Part shown: positions 34,001-45,300 of the stretch, piece after piece | Position numbering within the stretch: the first letter of the stretch is position 1 | Layout: each line of letters starts with the position of its first letter | DNA from: Anaspis maculata | Taxonomy: Eukaryota; Arthropoda; Insecta; Coleoptera; Scraptiidae | Length of the DNA: 64,000 nt | Reading direction: 5' to 3' | NCBI GenBank assembly: GCA_949128115.1 | Contig: OX421965.1 | Span: 48,785,257 to 48,849,256, forward strand | Program-made: the position numbers and the translations under genes | The notes under the pieces: model-generated | What the model saw: only the letters and a program-made list of their open reading frames with translations | Told to the model about the DNA's origin: nothing | Databases searched by the model: none

Positions 34001-37000
34001 CATTTTTTGGCCTTGTAGTACTATTTAGGTTTATTTATATTTGCTAGGAAAAAAAAGCGTGCTTTATAGAATTGAAATTTCATTAGATCAATTTTACACC
34101 TCGCTAAATGAATGTTTACACGGTTAATAACATCATCATCGTCGTCGTCGTCACAGAACTACCTACCAGACGTTTTTCTGGGAAGCACACCCAAGCAATT
34201 TGTTCATGTTGCTTGATCGCTTTCGTCAGTCAGCTTGAGCAAATTAACAAAAAAAAATGCGATTCCACACAAATTACCATATTCGGAAATACAATAAACG
34301 AACCTTGAAGATTACCTGCCTGATGCCTGCATTTACTTCAAGGTCCGTAAAATCATAAATTATTACGGTGCGAAATAGTAGGAAGCGCAAAACAAAACAA
34401 TAAAAAATACAACAATAATAACAGTTAAGCCATCAGATAAGCAATTAAGAAAGAAACTTTATAAAATTCCTGAATTCAAGGTGGCATTCCACCTGATCCT
34501 AATTTTTATCAAAGCTCACACCAAGCTTGCACCACTATACTTCAGTTTCTCAGTAGTTGCTAGTGATTCCACCTTTTACTTTGTCCTTGGGATACCTATA
34601 CCATTTATTTATTACGAAGTATCACGGTACCACAACATCATGTCTTTGCATAATAAGTGAAGCGGTGGCACTTGATAGATTCATTGAGGGTGGAATGACG
34701 GCAAGTCGGGGCAGATGTTGTGATAAGCAAGGTGGTGAAAAGGGATAGCGAAACGATAAGCGCGAGACAAAGAACATAAGAGAGCTAAAAATAAGATACC
34801 AGAGTCCAGACAGGTATGCGTTGTTACTTGGAGACCAAGAAACGACCTTCCAGAGCATCGCATGTTCAAGAGGATGTTCAGATCACTATGAGCACAAGGA
34901 GTTGTGCAGAAATTGTCGAGGAAATTGTTAAATGATATTACTAGGTACTTACTTCTGAAACATCCTGCATATTCAAATCTGCTCACCCTGGTCTTGGGTT
35001 AACTCTAACTTGAAGTTAACTTGAGTTTAAATGCCAGAGGTACCATTATTCCAACAATCGTTGCTAATGCATTTGGGTACCTTTTAGTTAAAGTTAGCCA
35101 AAGTCGAAATACTGACCCTAACGGTTTGGCCGCTACTGTAGCATTAGTTTTCTAATATAAATAGTGGAGTACTCTGAGGACTTTGTTTTGTTCTCGTGTC
35201 AGTTCACCCTTTATTTCTAAACAATTCTTCAGGATAAAGCCGCAGTTCTCACCTCACCATGTGGGTCGCAGCTAGAGAATACCTTGTCAAAACCATGATC
35301 AGTATCAGAAATGTCACCGGTTGCGGCTTTTCCAAGAAGCAAGAAGCTATTAATAATTTTTCACTCGACGAAATGTACATAGGTACTGTCGCAGCCAAAA
35401 AATTTCGCACAATTTCTTTTTCCTTAAATTTTTGCGAGGGCCAAATCTTTCTGTTTCAGAAAGTACCTACGGGATCTGGCTATTCTGGCTCCATCACAAT
35501 GATACAGTTATGGCTCTTTATAAAAATTGAAAATTGTGATTGGAAAATATCTAACTAACTCGAGCTATTGGGCAACAAGTGAAACCGTTGTTTTGGCATG
35601 GTATTCGCTAATTAGAGCTTCCAATTTTTCCGTTGTCTCTTTCCTTTTTGACGTCATGCGTAGCAGCGGATCGTCAAGATCATGTTTTGACACACGACGT
35701 TTCGTTTCTGACCGATGACAATACTGCTCAGGCAAGGAAAAAGGGCCAACAACAACAACCTATATGCATCCGAAACATAAGAATTTATCGTTTCCTTGCA
35801 TAAAAGAAGAAATAAAAATAGTTTTTCTGACCTCTGCCAAAAAAAATTTTTTTCAAGTGTAAAGAATGGAACGGACACGACAACAATTGACGACACGACA
35901 AATATTTTCAAGAGACCCGTGAGCTTCTGTTATGACATACATGACGATACTCGTTGATCGTTTCTTGAAAGTTCTTGCATCGTGAAAATTTGGAAAATTT
36001 CCCCATTGGCCCCCTAAGGGACAGAAAATCGAGTGCTTCTTAGGTCAAATCGCTTGTCTCGGTATAAAGTACGTCCATGCAAAACCTCGTAACTTCACTC
36101 CAAAATGCGGTATGGATGTGTTTTAAGGTGTGTACCGCTTCCACTATATTAAGGAGGTACTTATATTAAAATCAACATTTACATACAAAATGCCTTTCTT
36201 AGTTTCTTGACTTTTCCCACATGATAAATGGGTGATTTTACAATTGCTGCTGCTCTACTTCTGGCAAAGTTCCACCACGTTGTCAGAACGAAATGCTATA
36301 CAGGATGGCCCATTGAAAACGGAACAGACAGATTTTCGGACCTTCGCCCTCATTTTTTTTTAAATAAGCCCGGACAGGTCAACTTTGTTTTCAACGGGGA
36401 CGTTCAACTGCTATCAATTTAACCGTGGAGTCACCCCCGTAGTCAGGGTGGCAGCCCTTCCAAAAAATTTAAATGACAATTGGGGTTGAGCGATACATCA
36501 TTTCAAAGCTGGTTCAATTGTCTTTATAGCGGTGTTGATTTTTTTTTTCGATTCGATGCAAATTTTTCAAGATAATGCTAATTTCAGTGTTTTCGGAGGG
36601 TTACAGTCTCTTCTAGGAGGCTGGCTTGTAGTTGCCGAACTCATGACGGGGCTTATGTCCGTTCAGTAAACATATTACAGTATACAAACAAGTGAGGTCA
36701 AGTGCCCGAAAATTTGTGTTTTTCGTTGGGCCACCTGTATAAACGTCAAAACGTCAAAAAAAGACCTTGAAATACCGCCCCTTTTCCTATTTCCTCGCTA
36801 CTCCACTCCAAAATACGGTATGCTTACGCCTACCGCTCCCACTAAGTGCCTAAGCCTAGGCACCACCGCATGTGGTGTAAAAGTATCTTTAGCCACTAGT
36901 GCCACTACTGTGACAGGATGTTATCTGGTCGTCACTGAAAATATGAAAACCAACTATGAAAACACTCATGAACCATATCTACTTGGATTTCCACCACATG

Positions 37001-40000
37001 AAACACAGTGAAGTGAAATCAGAAGCACGGTACACCTACAAAATAGGTTAATTTTGATCCTTTTTCCTTCTTCAGGCAGTGTTGCCATCGGTCAGAAACC
37101 AAACCAGTCAAAACCTCTCTGGTCAAAACATGACCTTGACGATCCGCCGCTATACGGATGACTTTACGGTAGAAAGAGACAAAGGTGAGAGCGGCGGTTT
37201 TATTCTAAAGAAGTTTCCAGAAGTGAAGGGGACATTAACACGAGAACAAGGCCCTTTCAGTACTTCACCATTCATCTATTTTGGAAAATGTTCCGCTGAA
37301 AAATTGGAACAAAAGTTCGCTTGAAAACAATGTTCCACTTTAACTCAATAATGGACCGTTCGAATCAATTTTTTTTTTTTTTACGCGATAACACCTTCTA
37401 GGTAAGCTGCCAGCAACTATTGACAAGGATTTTTGTCATGAACGTCACTTCGATCAAACAGTCAATACAAAAGTGAAAGACAAACACATTTTTCAATAAC
37501 GTTTTTTTCGATCATGTTTTAAACTACACCTCAAAATTTCCATCATCATGTTGCCACTCACCATATTACAATTCTTCCTTAAAAACCAAATAAGAATTCC
37601 ATCACACAGAACCTTAATGACAAAGGGTACAGGTTCCAAGTGCATTCCACCGCCCAAGGAAACCCCGACACTTGTCAAAGTCGTCATGGTACGCAACGGG
37701 CAATCCGAATGGAACGAGAAGAACATCTTCTGCGGCTGGCACGACTCCCCATTGTCCGTCGCAGGGTATTTGGAGGCCAAATCAGCCGGAAACAACCTCA
37801 GACTCCATAAGTATAGCTTTGATATCGCCTTCACCTCAATGCTTACCAGAGCGCACCAAACCCTCCAAGAAATTCGGTTACTGCTAAAGCTGAGAAAAAT
37901 TCCAATCGTAAAATCCTGGCGCCTCAACGACAGACACTACGGCGATTTGACGGGGCTCAACAAAACGGAAACTGCGGAGTATTACGGCAAAGAGGAGGTG
38001 GAGACATGGGAAAGGACCTACTCAGGACGTCCGCCAAGAATAAAACCGAGCCACGATTATTACAAATGCATAACCGAGAACAAACGGTACGCTGGTATTC
38101 TGGAACGGAGAGATTTTCCATCAGCGGAATCCCTCAAGAATACGACTGCAAGAACGGTGCCTTTTTGGAACAAAGAAATAGTACCGAAGATAAAAGCTCT
38201 AAAAAGGGTGCTGATTGTGGCACACGTGAGCAGTTTGAGAAGTATAATCAAAACACTGGACGGACTGAACGATAAACAAGTCATGGAAGTGGATTTACCG
38301 CAGGGGGTTCCGTTTATGTACACTATTGACGTTGCCACTATGAAGCCAGTAAAGAGGTACGAGTTTATTGGAGATAGAGATATCATACACACGATGCTTG
38401 GAGCGTTGAAAAACAAGAGACAGAAACCTGAAGAAAGGGGATTTTGATATGCTCCACCGTATTTACCGTTACCTACGTTAAAACGCATAAATTTGCTTCC
38501 CACTACCGAAGAACTTGTAAAATGTGAATAAAATCAGTCCACGTTCAAATTTATACAGCGTGTTTTTAATAAGCCCCAGATTGTGACTTTTTCCATGTTA
38601 TTCTATTGTTTTGGAAAAAAAAAATTGAGTATTTAGTTTGCTTCATCTTGCACCGATCATAAAGCCACTCGCACTTTCACTTTAAAACAAGCTTCTTGAT
38701 TTAGTTGCAATGCTTGCTAAAAATGCAAGACGCGTTGTTTGTCGCATAGCACGTAAAATGTGAACAATGGTGCAGACCCCATGTATGTTGGTGGTTTGGA
38801 AACACCTACTCTTTGTTGGAACACGCAAGGGTTTGGCAAAATTTCCTCATTGCGGAAATAGGCCGACGATAGATAAACAAGAGAGACATAACGACAATAA
38901 TAACAAAAAAAAACGTTGGAGAGATATATCGCCCAATCTTAGCAATATATCGTCCGCACGGACTTGGCTTAATTCATTATTGCTTCCTAGTTATTGCTAG
39001 ATTATCGACAGCTTTGGCTTTGTATCGTGCGCATGAGAGTCAATAAGCAATGCTACACTTACGACTAAAACTGAAATTACGGCCTAATAAGGATGACCAA
39101 ATCCACCTTAACATTATGTTCAGCACAAATACCAAATTGCAATCCGATATATTGAAAAACCACCAAATTATTGCAGAAAGGCCATCTGAGAAGAAAAATC
39201 AGTTTTTTTCTGGATATTTCAAAAATTATAGGCAAAACATGACGAATACATCTGCTAAATTTTTTTGGCTTTAGGATTTATGAGTATAGGTCGCGAAAAC
39301 AAAAATGGCGACCTATACATATAGTATAATGTTATTTTCACTAGTACTTGTTGATACAATTTTTTTCAGTTGTAATAAATTATATAGATCATTAATTGGA
39401 CAATTGCCGCTTTATCAAAAAAATAATTGTGCTGAACTCAATATTTGTCTGAGTAATGTTAAAAACAAACCTGTTTCACCCTGTATATGACGTCTGCACG
39501 CTTGGCGGTGAGGGCTCCAAGGCTGGATCGGAAGTCTCAGAAACATATGACTAAGTGGCTTTCATCAAAATATTAAGGGTGGAGTTGAATTTAATCCCTT
39601 AACGTCCAGACTACAAGGAATCAATTCAGCTTAGTGGTAGGTACTTATTTTTGTTCAATTTTCTTTTAAATTTGCAAGGAGTGTTCCAAAGGAAGGAGTT
39701 TGACAACACGTGTTAATAAACTGGTGTAATATTAATATACTATTTTATCTACTTCGCCCTAATGACTGCTCAAAAATCCGAAATTCTAGCTGCTAAAAAT
39801 AGAAATCTTTGACGTGACACTTCGCGACTGACGTTCGCCTACTTTCTAGTAGTAGCAGTAGTTTCAATTGGTTGAAAAGCGGTTTAACAATAAGCTCCTT
39901 TTCGACACCGATTTCACTATCTAAAAGTGTCCATTGCTGATAAACCAAAGTTGATAAATTGATGGTGGTTTTGGTTACCTACTCCAGAAGTGCAAGCAGA

Positions 40001-41466
40001 GCTATAATTGGTTCAAAAAGAAGCAAACGTAGGTACTCCTAAACACCCTGTCAAAATTTTCAAACAATGAACGACGTACAGTTGGGAGCGAAATGATTCA
40101 TACGGCACCGCTAGGAAGTGGGCTGGATTTCAGAAATGTTAGCCCCTTAGATCGTTCTTGAATGCCAGTTTTGATTACGTCCAATCTCTTATCAAAACTG
40201 GCATTCAAGAACGATTCAAGCAGCTAACATTTCTGAAATACAGCCGACTTCCTAGCGGTGCTGTATGAATCATTTCGCTCCCAACTGTACCTATAAAACT
40301 GATAAGAAAATAATTAGCTGGGTCAGTTTTCGAACAATACACGGTTTGATTGTGTGCAAACGCCTACGGGGTTGAAAAAAGGCCTAAAACAAAGCCAACT
40401 TTAAATTACGTTAAGCTTCAACTAAACAACGCAACGCCTGTTTAAAAATTTATCGACTGTTTTTTTATTTTCAATTTGAAAATAAAGATCATGGGTGCTG
40501 TTGATAAATAAAAGCCAATAAAAGAAGTAGGTATCATAGCTAGTTTTTCTTTCTTAATGGTCAGTAATTCATAATAGGTGCCTAATTGATATTTTTTATT
40601 TGGATAAAAAAGTAGCTCCAATAAAAGCTAGTAAGTCTGAACTTCAGGAATAGCCTTCACATTTATTGTACAAAGCAATGGCTGAGAAGTTTGTTTGGGT
40701 AATTGTTTATTTTGAAATAATTCCAATCACTTGAAAAATCAGATAGGTACTGTCAGGAGCACTGTATTACATACATCAAAATTTTTGTAACTCCAAAAAA
40801 TGTGACATAGCCAGAAGGAGCCCTTACGTAGTACATTCACCATGAAGCCAGAAAACTAAGCCTTTTATTCTATTAGGCCACAACTGCAGTAACGCAAGAC
40901 CTTGTCGCTTTTTTTCTAATGACAAAAATTTTGATGTATGCAGTATTTTGCTCCTGACGGTACCTACTTCTGAAATTATAATTTGAATTTGAAAAACATG
41001 TTCATATTAGATATTATATAAATCTAATAATGTTAAATATCAAATTAAATTTGGAATGCCATTTTAGTGTAAAAAAAACAAAAGAAAACTTACCAAAAGT
41101 GCCATATTAGAAGCAGGCGGTTGTCTTCCTCTAGTCTCGTTTCCTAGAGCAACAATATTCCTAAGATAATTGTGCAGATCTACGATGTATTGCCTTTGAT
41201 GATCAGTCAACTTGATCACCTTAAAATCCGGGCCGCAATTCTGATGAGGACCACATCTCTGAAAATTCAAAAACTATCTTCAAAAAAAACTTCCCAACTA
41301 AAAACTAACAATTTACCTGGTCACCTCTGTCGCATACAGTGTGGCTCACTGTTCTGTATCCATAATCGCATCCCAGAGAGCAATAGCTGTTCTGGAATGC
41401 CCAAGACAAATCCAGGCACACCAAAACCAACAACGACGATACTTGGTATGAGATGAAGAGAGCCAT
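31076..41466 (-). CDS. Secreted CAP-superfamily protein (antigen 5 / venom-allergen-like)
   Basis: Extracellular cysteine-rich CAP (SCP/TAPS) protein; the physiological role is unknown. Exons 41317-41466, 41094-41258, 31627-31717, 31425-31575 and 31076-31370 join in phase to 283 residues. A signal peptide (MALFISYQVSSLLVLVCL) is followed by a Cys-rich start (YCSLGC, RCGPHQNCG). The CAP core comes next: HNYLRN, FIAQCWANMCQ, EFEHVGQN, GHYTQMLWAETTEIGC (CAP1) and CNYGPGGNYLG (CAP2). The conserved His and Glu residues are present. Intron 2 is 9.4 kb and contains a phosphoglycerate mutase-like gene on the other strand plus several MITEs. The other introns are short (54 to 58 bp for the last two). 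Antigen-5-type proteins are common in insects and not necessarily venom components. Confidence 0.92.
32274..32442. repeat. Palindrome with tRNA-like B box
   Basis: GTTGTCGATCTCGACAATTT near 32310 is matched by AAATTGTCGAGATCGACAAC near 32404, with outer TGGAACCACGA/TCGTGGTTCCA pairing. The minus strand of 32274-32284 reads GGTTCAAATCC, a pol III B box, so the unit may be SINE-derived. Confidence 0.65.
35661..37148. repeat. Inverted repeat pair, ~70-bp arms, 1.5 kb apart
   Basis: GCGGATCGTCAAGATCATGT near 35666 pairs with ACATGACCTTGACGATCCGC near 37127, and TTTCTGACCGATG near 35704 with CATCGGTCAGAAA near 37086. It could be the termini of a larger non-autonomous element. No transposase frame was found between them. 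Confidence 0.6.
37548..38447 (+). CDS. Phosphoglycerate mutase-like protein, catalytic His lost
   Basis: A cofactor-dependent PGAM-family protein of 299 residues in one uninterrupted exon, nested in the CAP intron on the opposite strand. The fold is covered in full: LVKVVMVRNGQSEWN, GWHDSPLSVAGYLEA, WRLNDRHYGDLTGLNK, FPSAESLKNT, VLIVAHVSSLRSII. Normal enzymes have RHGES with the phospho-accepting His; here it is RNGQS. The acid/base Glu of NERHYG is Asp, and HGNS is HVSS. Glycolytic activity is therefore unlikely. There is a 45-residue N-terminal extension of hydrophobic and basic character, which could be a targeting peptide; a shorter start at MTKGTGSK is possible. Lack of introns suggests a retrocopy, but no poly(A) tract or target duplication remains. 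The frame is intact, so selection is likely. Confidence 0.9.
   Translation: MLPLTILQFFLKNQIRIPSHRTLMTKGTGSKCIPPPKETPTLVKVVMVRNGQSEWNEKNIFCGWHDSPLSVAGYLEAKSAGNNLRLHKYSFDIAFTSMLTRAHQTLQEIRLLLKLRKIPIVKSWRLNDRHYGDLTGLNKTETAEYYGKEEVETWERTYSGRPPRIKPSHDYYKCITENKRYAGILERRDFPSAESLKNTTARTVPFWNKEIVPKIKALKRVLIVAHVSSLRSIIKTLDGLNDKQVMEVDLPQGVPFMYTIDVATMKPVKRYEFIGDRDIIHTMLGALKNKRQKPEERGF
38527..38532 (+). terminator. Poly(A) signal for the PGAM-like gene
   Basis: AATAAA 79 bp after the stop codon, followed by a T-rich stretch. Confidence 0.6.
38533..41093. other. CAP intron 2, part after the nested gene
   Basis: AT-rich DNA without a recognised gene. It contains TATAGGTCGCG...CGACCTATA at 39285-39324 (related to the element at 60714-61036), an isolated CACCCTG-TA end at 39477, and the 209-bp palindrome at 40079-40287. 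Confidence 0.5.
40079..40287. repeat. 209-bp palindromic MITE, copy 1
   Basis: Flanked by TA at 40077-40078 and 40288-40289. The ends are CAGTTGGGAGCGAAATG and its inverse, and the arms pair almost throughout. CAGT ends with TA duplication are the pattern of Tc1/mariner-type elements. A matching copy is at 45835-46043. Confidence 0.9.
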
Positions 41467-42326
41467 TGTTACCTCTTCAACTGGTTACAATAATCTAATT
41501 TATTTCCACTTGTTCTGGTGTGTTTTATGAAAGCCATTGATCAAATAACTGGAGAGCTTCAGGAAACCGGTAGAGGAGAAAACGCTCAGGCAAGCCACTT
41601 AATTTTAATGTTTTCTGCGTGATCCATGCGTTTGCAAGCAGTGTGTAGGTTTAATTGAAATTATGTTAAAAAGTATAGGTTCGGGGAAAAAATCTTCAGC
41701 AACTGCACACATTTTTATGGTCTTTAGTTGAAAAAGTTCCTAGCATCATTAGCCTTGACCTCGCGCGTGTGTGTATATTTTCAATCCACCATCCACCCAT
41801 GCATTAAACTATTTTATGTAAATAAAAATTGCACTCATAGGTACCCATTATGTTTTGCGCCTCCAGCAAGGAGATGTTACACATGAACGATTAATTACTT
41901 CGATTTTTCAACACAATACCAATAAATCAAGAAGCCAGTAGTTGAAAAGAGTTTCAGCTGCGAAGCACTAATTTCTTTCCAGCTTTTACAGATCATAACG
42001 ATGATTTATTTCAGCTGAACATACGCGTTGCACAGGGTAAACGTGCAGGTACGGCGAAATAAATTATAATTTACGATCCACAGAGAAATATTGCCATTTT
42101 AATTGATACACAATTAAATGTGTAAAACGTGATGTAATAACTATAATTGACAGAAGATTTGAAGAGCTACAAGGTCGATTGAGCAGTGATAGTGCTCCTT
42201 TCACAATGTGATATACATTTAAAAAAGAACAAACACCATTTCCTCCTATTCTTTGTAATTAAACAAATTACAAACTTCATAATATAAAATCATAAATCAT
42301 TCTACAGAGTCAACTGAACAAAAAAA
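41467..42326. other. Intergenic region CAP / ZNF622
   Basis: About 860 bp between the 5' end of the CAP gene and the 3' end of ZNF622. It should contain the CAP promoter. I see AT-rich sequence and no clear element. Confidence 0.5.
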
Positions 42327-45300
42327 TTAAGGATTTTGAGACCTGAAATGCTTCATATGGACCTTGTTCCCTCGCATGCCGAGCCCCAAGTTCAGTTTAG
42401 ACATCTTCCTTTTCATGTAATGAATGTCCTTGGCTCTCCTGCAAAATAATTAATTTCAGTTCAAAGTCAAACTGTTCATTGTTATTTTTAGCGCATTTCC
42501 CCCTTTAATAAAATAAGCTATTTCTCTGAAGAAGGCGATACTGTCCGCATTTTGTCCATCCGTCACTTTAACACAGGAGCTACTTAGCAAGACAGACATT
42601 ACTGCTCTAGTTGTGAAGAAGGAATTTCAAAATTTTATGTCGTGAAGAATCGTGTGTAAAAAACTCAAGTTATTTCACCCCGCACCCACCAAGCTCGAGC
42701 CACCCCTAAATCATTGAGCAGTGATTTTTACCATATCTTATTAAGCATGAATAAAAAGGGTCAGTGGATATGGTAACTTCCAATATATTATCTTGAACAG
42801 TTTTGGATTTAATGGAATAAAGACCATCGTCAGGGTCCTGAACTACTATAGTGAGGGCTATGTTCCGTCAAAAAGCGTTTTTAGAACCATGTCTGAAGAA
42901 ACCATTTTTCTGAAAATAACCTCGAGAATCACCTTCTAAAGTCTGTCGCAATCATTTCGAAACACCTGTGTACAGGCTGATTTATAAAACATGCTCACCC
43001 CCATTTTTCTCGAGAACCGTTTGTGATATCTAGTCGTGGAAGAAACCGTCGAATTAAGAGTATCTCATAATTTGTTTCTTTACCAAAACTTCCTGTCAAA
43101 ATTTCAGCGGTATTCATTTTATGATGAAAACAAAAAACCTGGAAAAACACGTTTTCACGAATAAAATGAGAATCTGTGTTTTTTCAAACTGCAAACGGCA
43201 TTCAATAGAACTCATCGAAACGGTCAGTATGATGTATGTATAACTCAATATGCAATGGCTGTTTTATAATTTTTAGTAAGATTGAATTGCCTCGAAATTT
43301 TAAAATAATCATTCCATATTGAGTTACACCCCGTACTCACCGTTTTGATAAGTTCTATTGAATGCTGTTTACAGTTTGAAAAAATACCCATAGATTCTCA
43401 TTTTATGCGTGAAAACGTGTTTTTCCAGGTTTTTCGTTTTTCTCATAAAATTAAAACCACTAAAAAATTTTCAAATTTTTTTGCACTTTTCTATTGAACT
43501 TTCAAAGTCCTTTCAGATGACATATCACTCAACATTGTACAGTGCGAAAAAAAAGTTTACAAATACTTGAAGAGCTCCCGTACAGAAAGTTTAGGTGAAA
43601 AAACTCTGGTAGCATATGAAATCGGACCTCAAATTTATTGTTAATCCAACAGTTTTTTTCCGCGGCACGATATCGCGAACGGTTCTCGAGAAAAATGGGG
43701 GTGAGCATGTTTTATAAATGACCCTGTATATATGCCGTTCACGTTCTAAATTCAGAAAATGACTTTTTGGGGCAAAAATAAAGTGACAAGCTGGGGGGCT
43801 ACAAAAAGTTGCGATTTAATAATACAGTTACGAGCAGCGATCCCGTGCATATTGGTAAACACGCGATCTTTCTGGATTCTTCCATCCATTAGATCGTAGT
43901 GTAGAAGTGCGGAATGATCTGGTACATTCCAGAGCGCGCGTTTACGTGAAACCGAATGGGGAGACGTCAATGCTCGATCAAGAAACATCTGTCCATTTTG
44001 GCGGAGGCGCCGTTCCAGAACCCTGCCATACGGGTTATGTGTGTGATTATTCAGGAATGGTCTAGAAACCGCATATGCCGGGCCACTATGGAATTTGCTG
44101 GAAGTAGACAGAAAGTTCGGGAACACTATTCGGAGGCCTTATATAAGGCATCAGCCGGCAGCTCAGGGCAGTATTGAATTAGAAAAGACAGCGAGCGGAT
44201 AAGCGAGCGACAATCACAGCGATAATTCCAAATAAACTGCGCAACAAATATGTTGTCGCAAGGGAAAAATTGATCCGACTTTGGACCACAATAACTTTTG
44301 AATAACGCAAACCATTTCAATTCTGTTTTGACGGTTAGCGAGCTCAGTCTTTCCGTTATTCATCTTCAGGAGGTGAAGATCAGAAAGCTCCATGTAAAAT
44401 ATCTACAGGGTGAAATGTAAAACAGTACAAAATTTCAGCAAATTCAACGGACCCCCATTTCCAGATTTTTTTTTCTCAAATGTAAATGAAAGGATCATAA
44501 AGCGTGATGTTTTGGCTTGCGCCTAGTTTTGAAATTTTTGGAATCGGAACTCTAGTTCTGACTTTATGATTTTTTTTTCTCTTGGAGGATGCTGATTTAT
44601 CCTATTGCTACAAGGAAGACTATGTTAGCCTAGGGAGCCTGTCATCATCAAAAACTAAAACTGATCATCAGCATCAAGTTCAGGAGGTCAAAATCACAAA
44701 GAAAGCTTGTTTCAATTGTGAAAATCTGATCAAATTCAATTTTTAAGGAAAACACCTGTGTCGCCCATTTTGAATGGGCTCCCTTTTTGAAGCCTTAATC
44801 AAGGTATTCCAGATGGTCTGCGAATTAAGTTACTGAGAACCGATCAAGCAACAATATTCGTGATTTGCAACCTCCTATCGTCAGAGTAACATGGTCTTTT
44901 TTGTAGGGATAGGATAAATCAGCATCCTCCAAGAGAAAAAATTCATAAAGTCAGAACCAGACTTTCGATTTCAAAAATTTCAAAACTGGGCGCAAGCTTA
45001 AACATAACGCTTTCTAATCCTTTCATTTGCGTTTGAGAAAAAAAATTATTCTGAAAATGGGCATCTGTTGAATTTGCTAAAATTTTGTACTGTTTTGCAC
45101 TTCACCCTGTAGATATTTTACATGGAGCTTCCTGATCTTCACCTCCTGAAGGTAAATAACGGAAAAACTGAGTTCGCTAACCGTCAAAACAGAATCGAAA
45201 TGGTTTGTGTCATTCAAAAGTTATTGTGGTTCAAACTCGGACCAATTTTTCCCTCGCGACAACATATTTGTTGCGCAGTTTAGATAATTGTTGGCATTAT

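Larger units (their letters stand above)
31718..37547. other. CAP intron 2, part before the nested gene
   Basis: No conserved coding sequence. Contents: a palindrome with a tRNA-like B box at its edge (32274-32442); GTAGCCAAACACAT pairing with its inverse (32956-33003); an inverted repeat 35661-35725 / 37078-37148; and a short direct repeat CACTCCAAAATnCGGTATG near 36103 and 36797. A TATAAATA at 35156 precedes an open frame starting MWVAAREYLV at 35259, which I could not link to any gene. Confidence 0.5.

Noticed and set aside
36820..37324. Two neighbouring open frames (63 and about 81 codons) in the CAP intron
   Set aside because: They overlap short repeats, show no splice logic and match no family I know.
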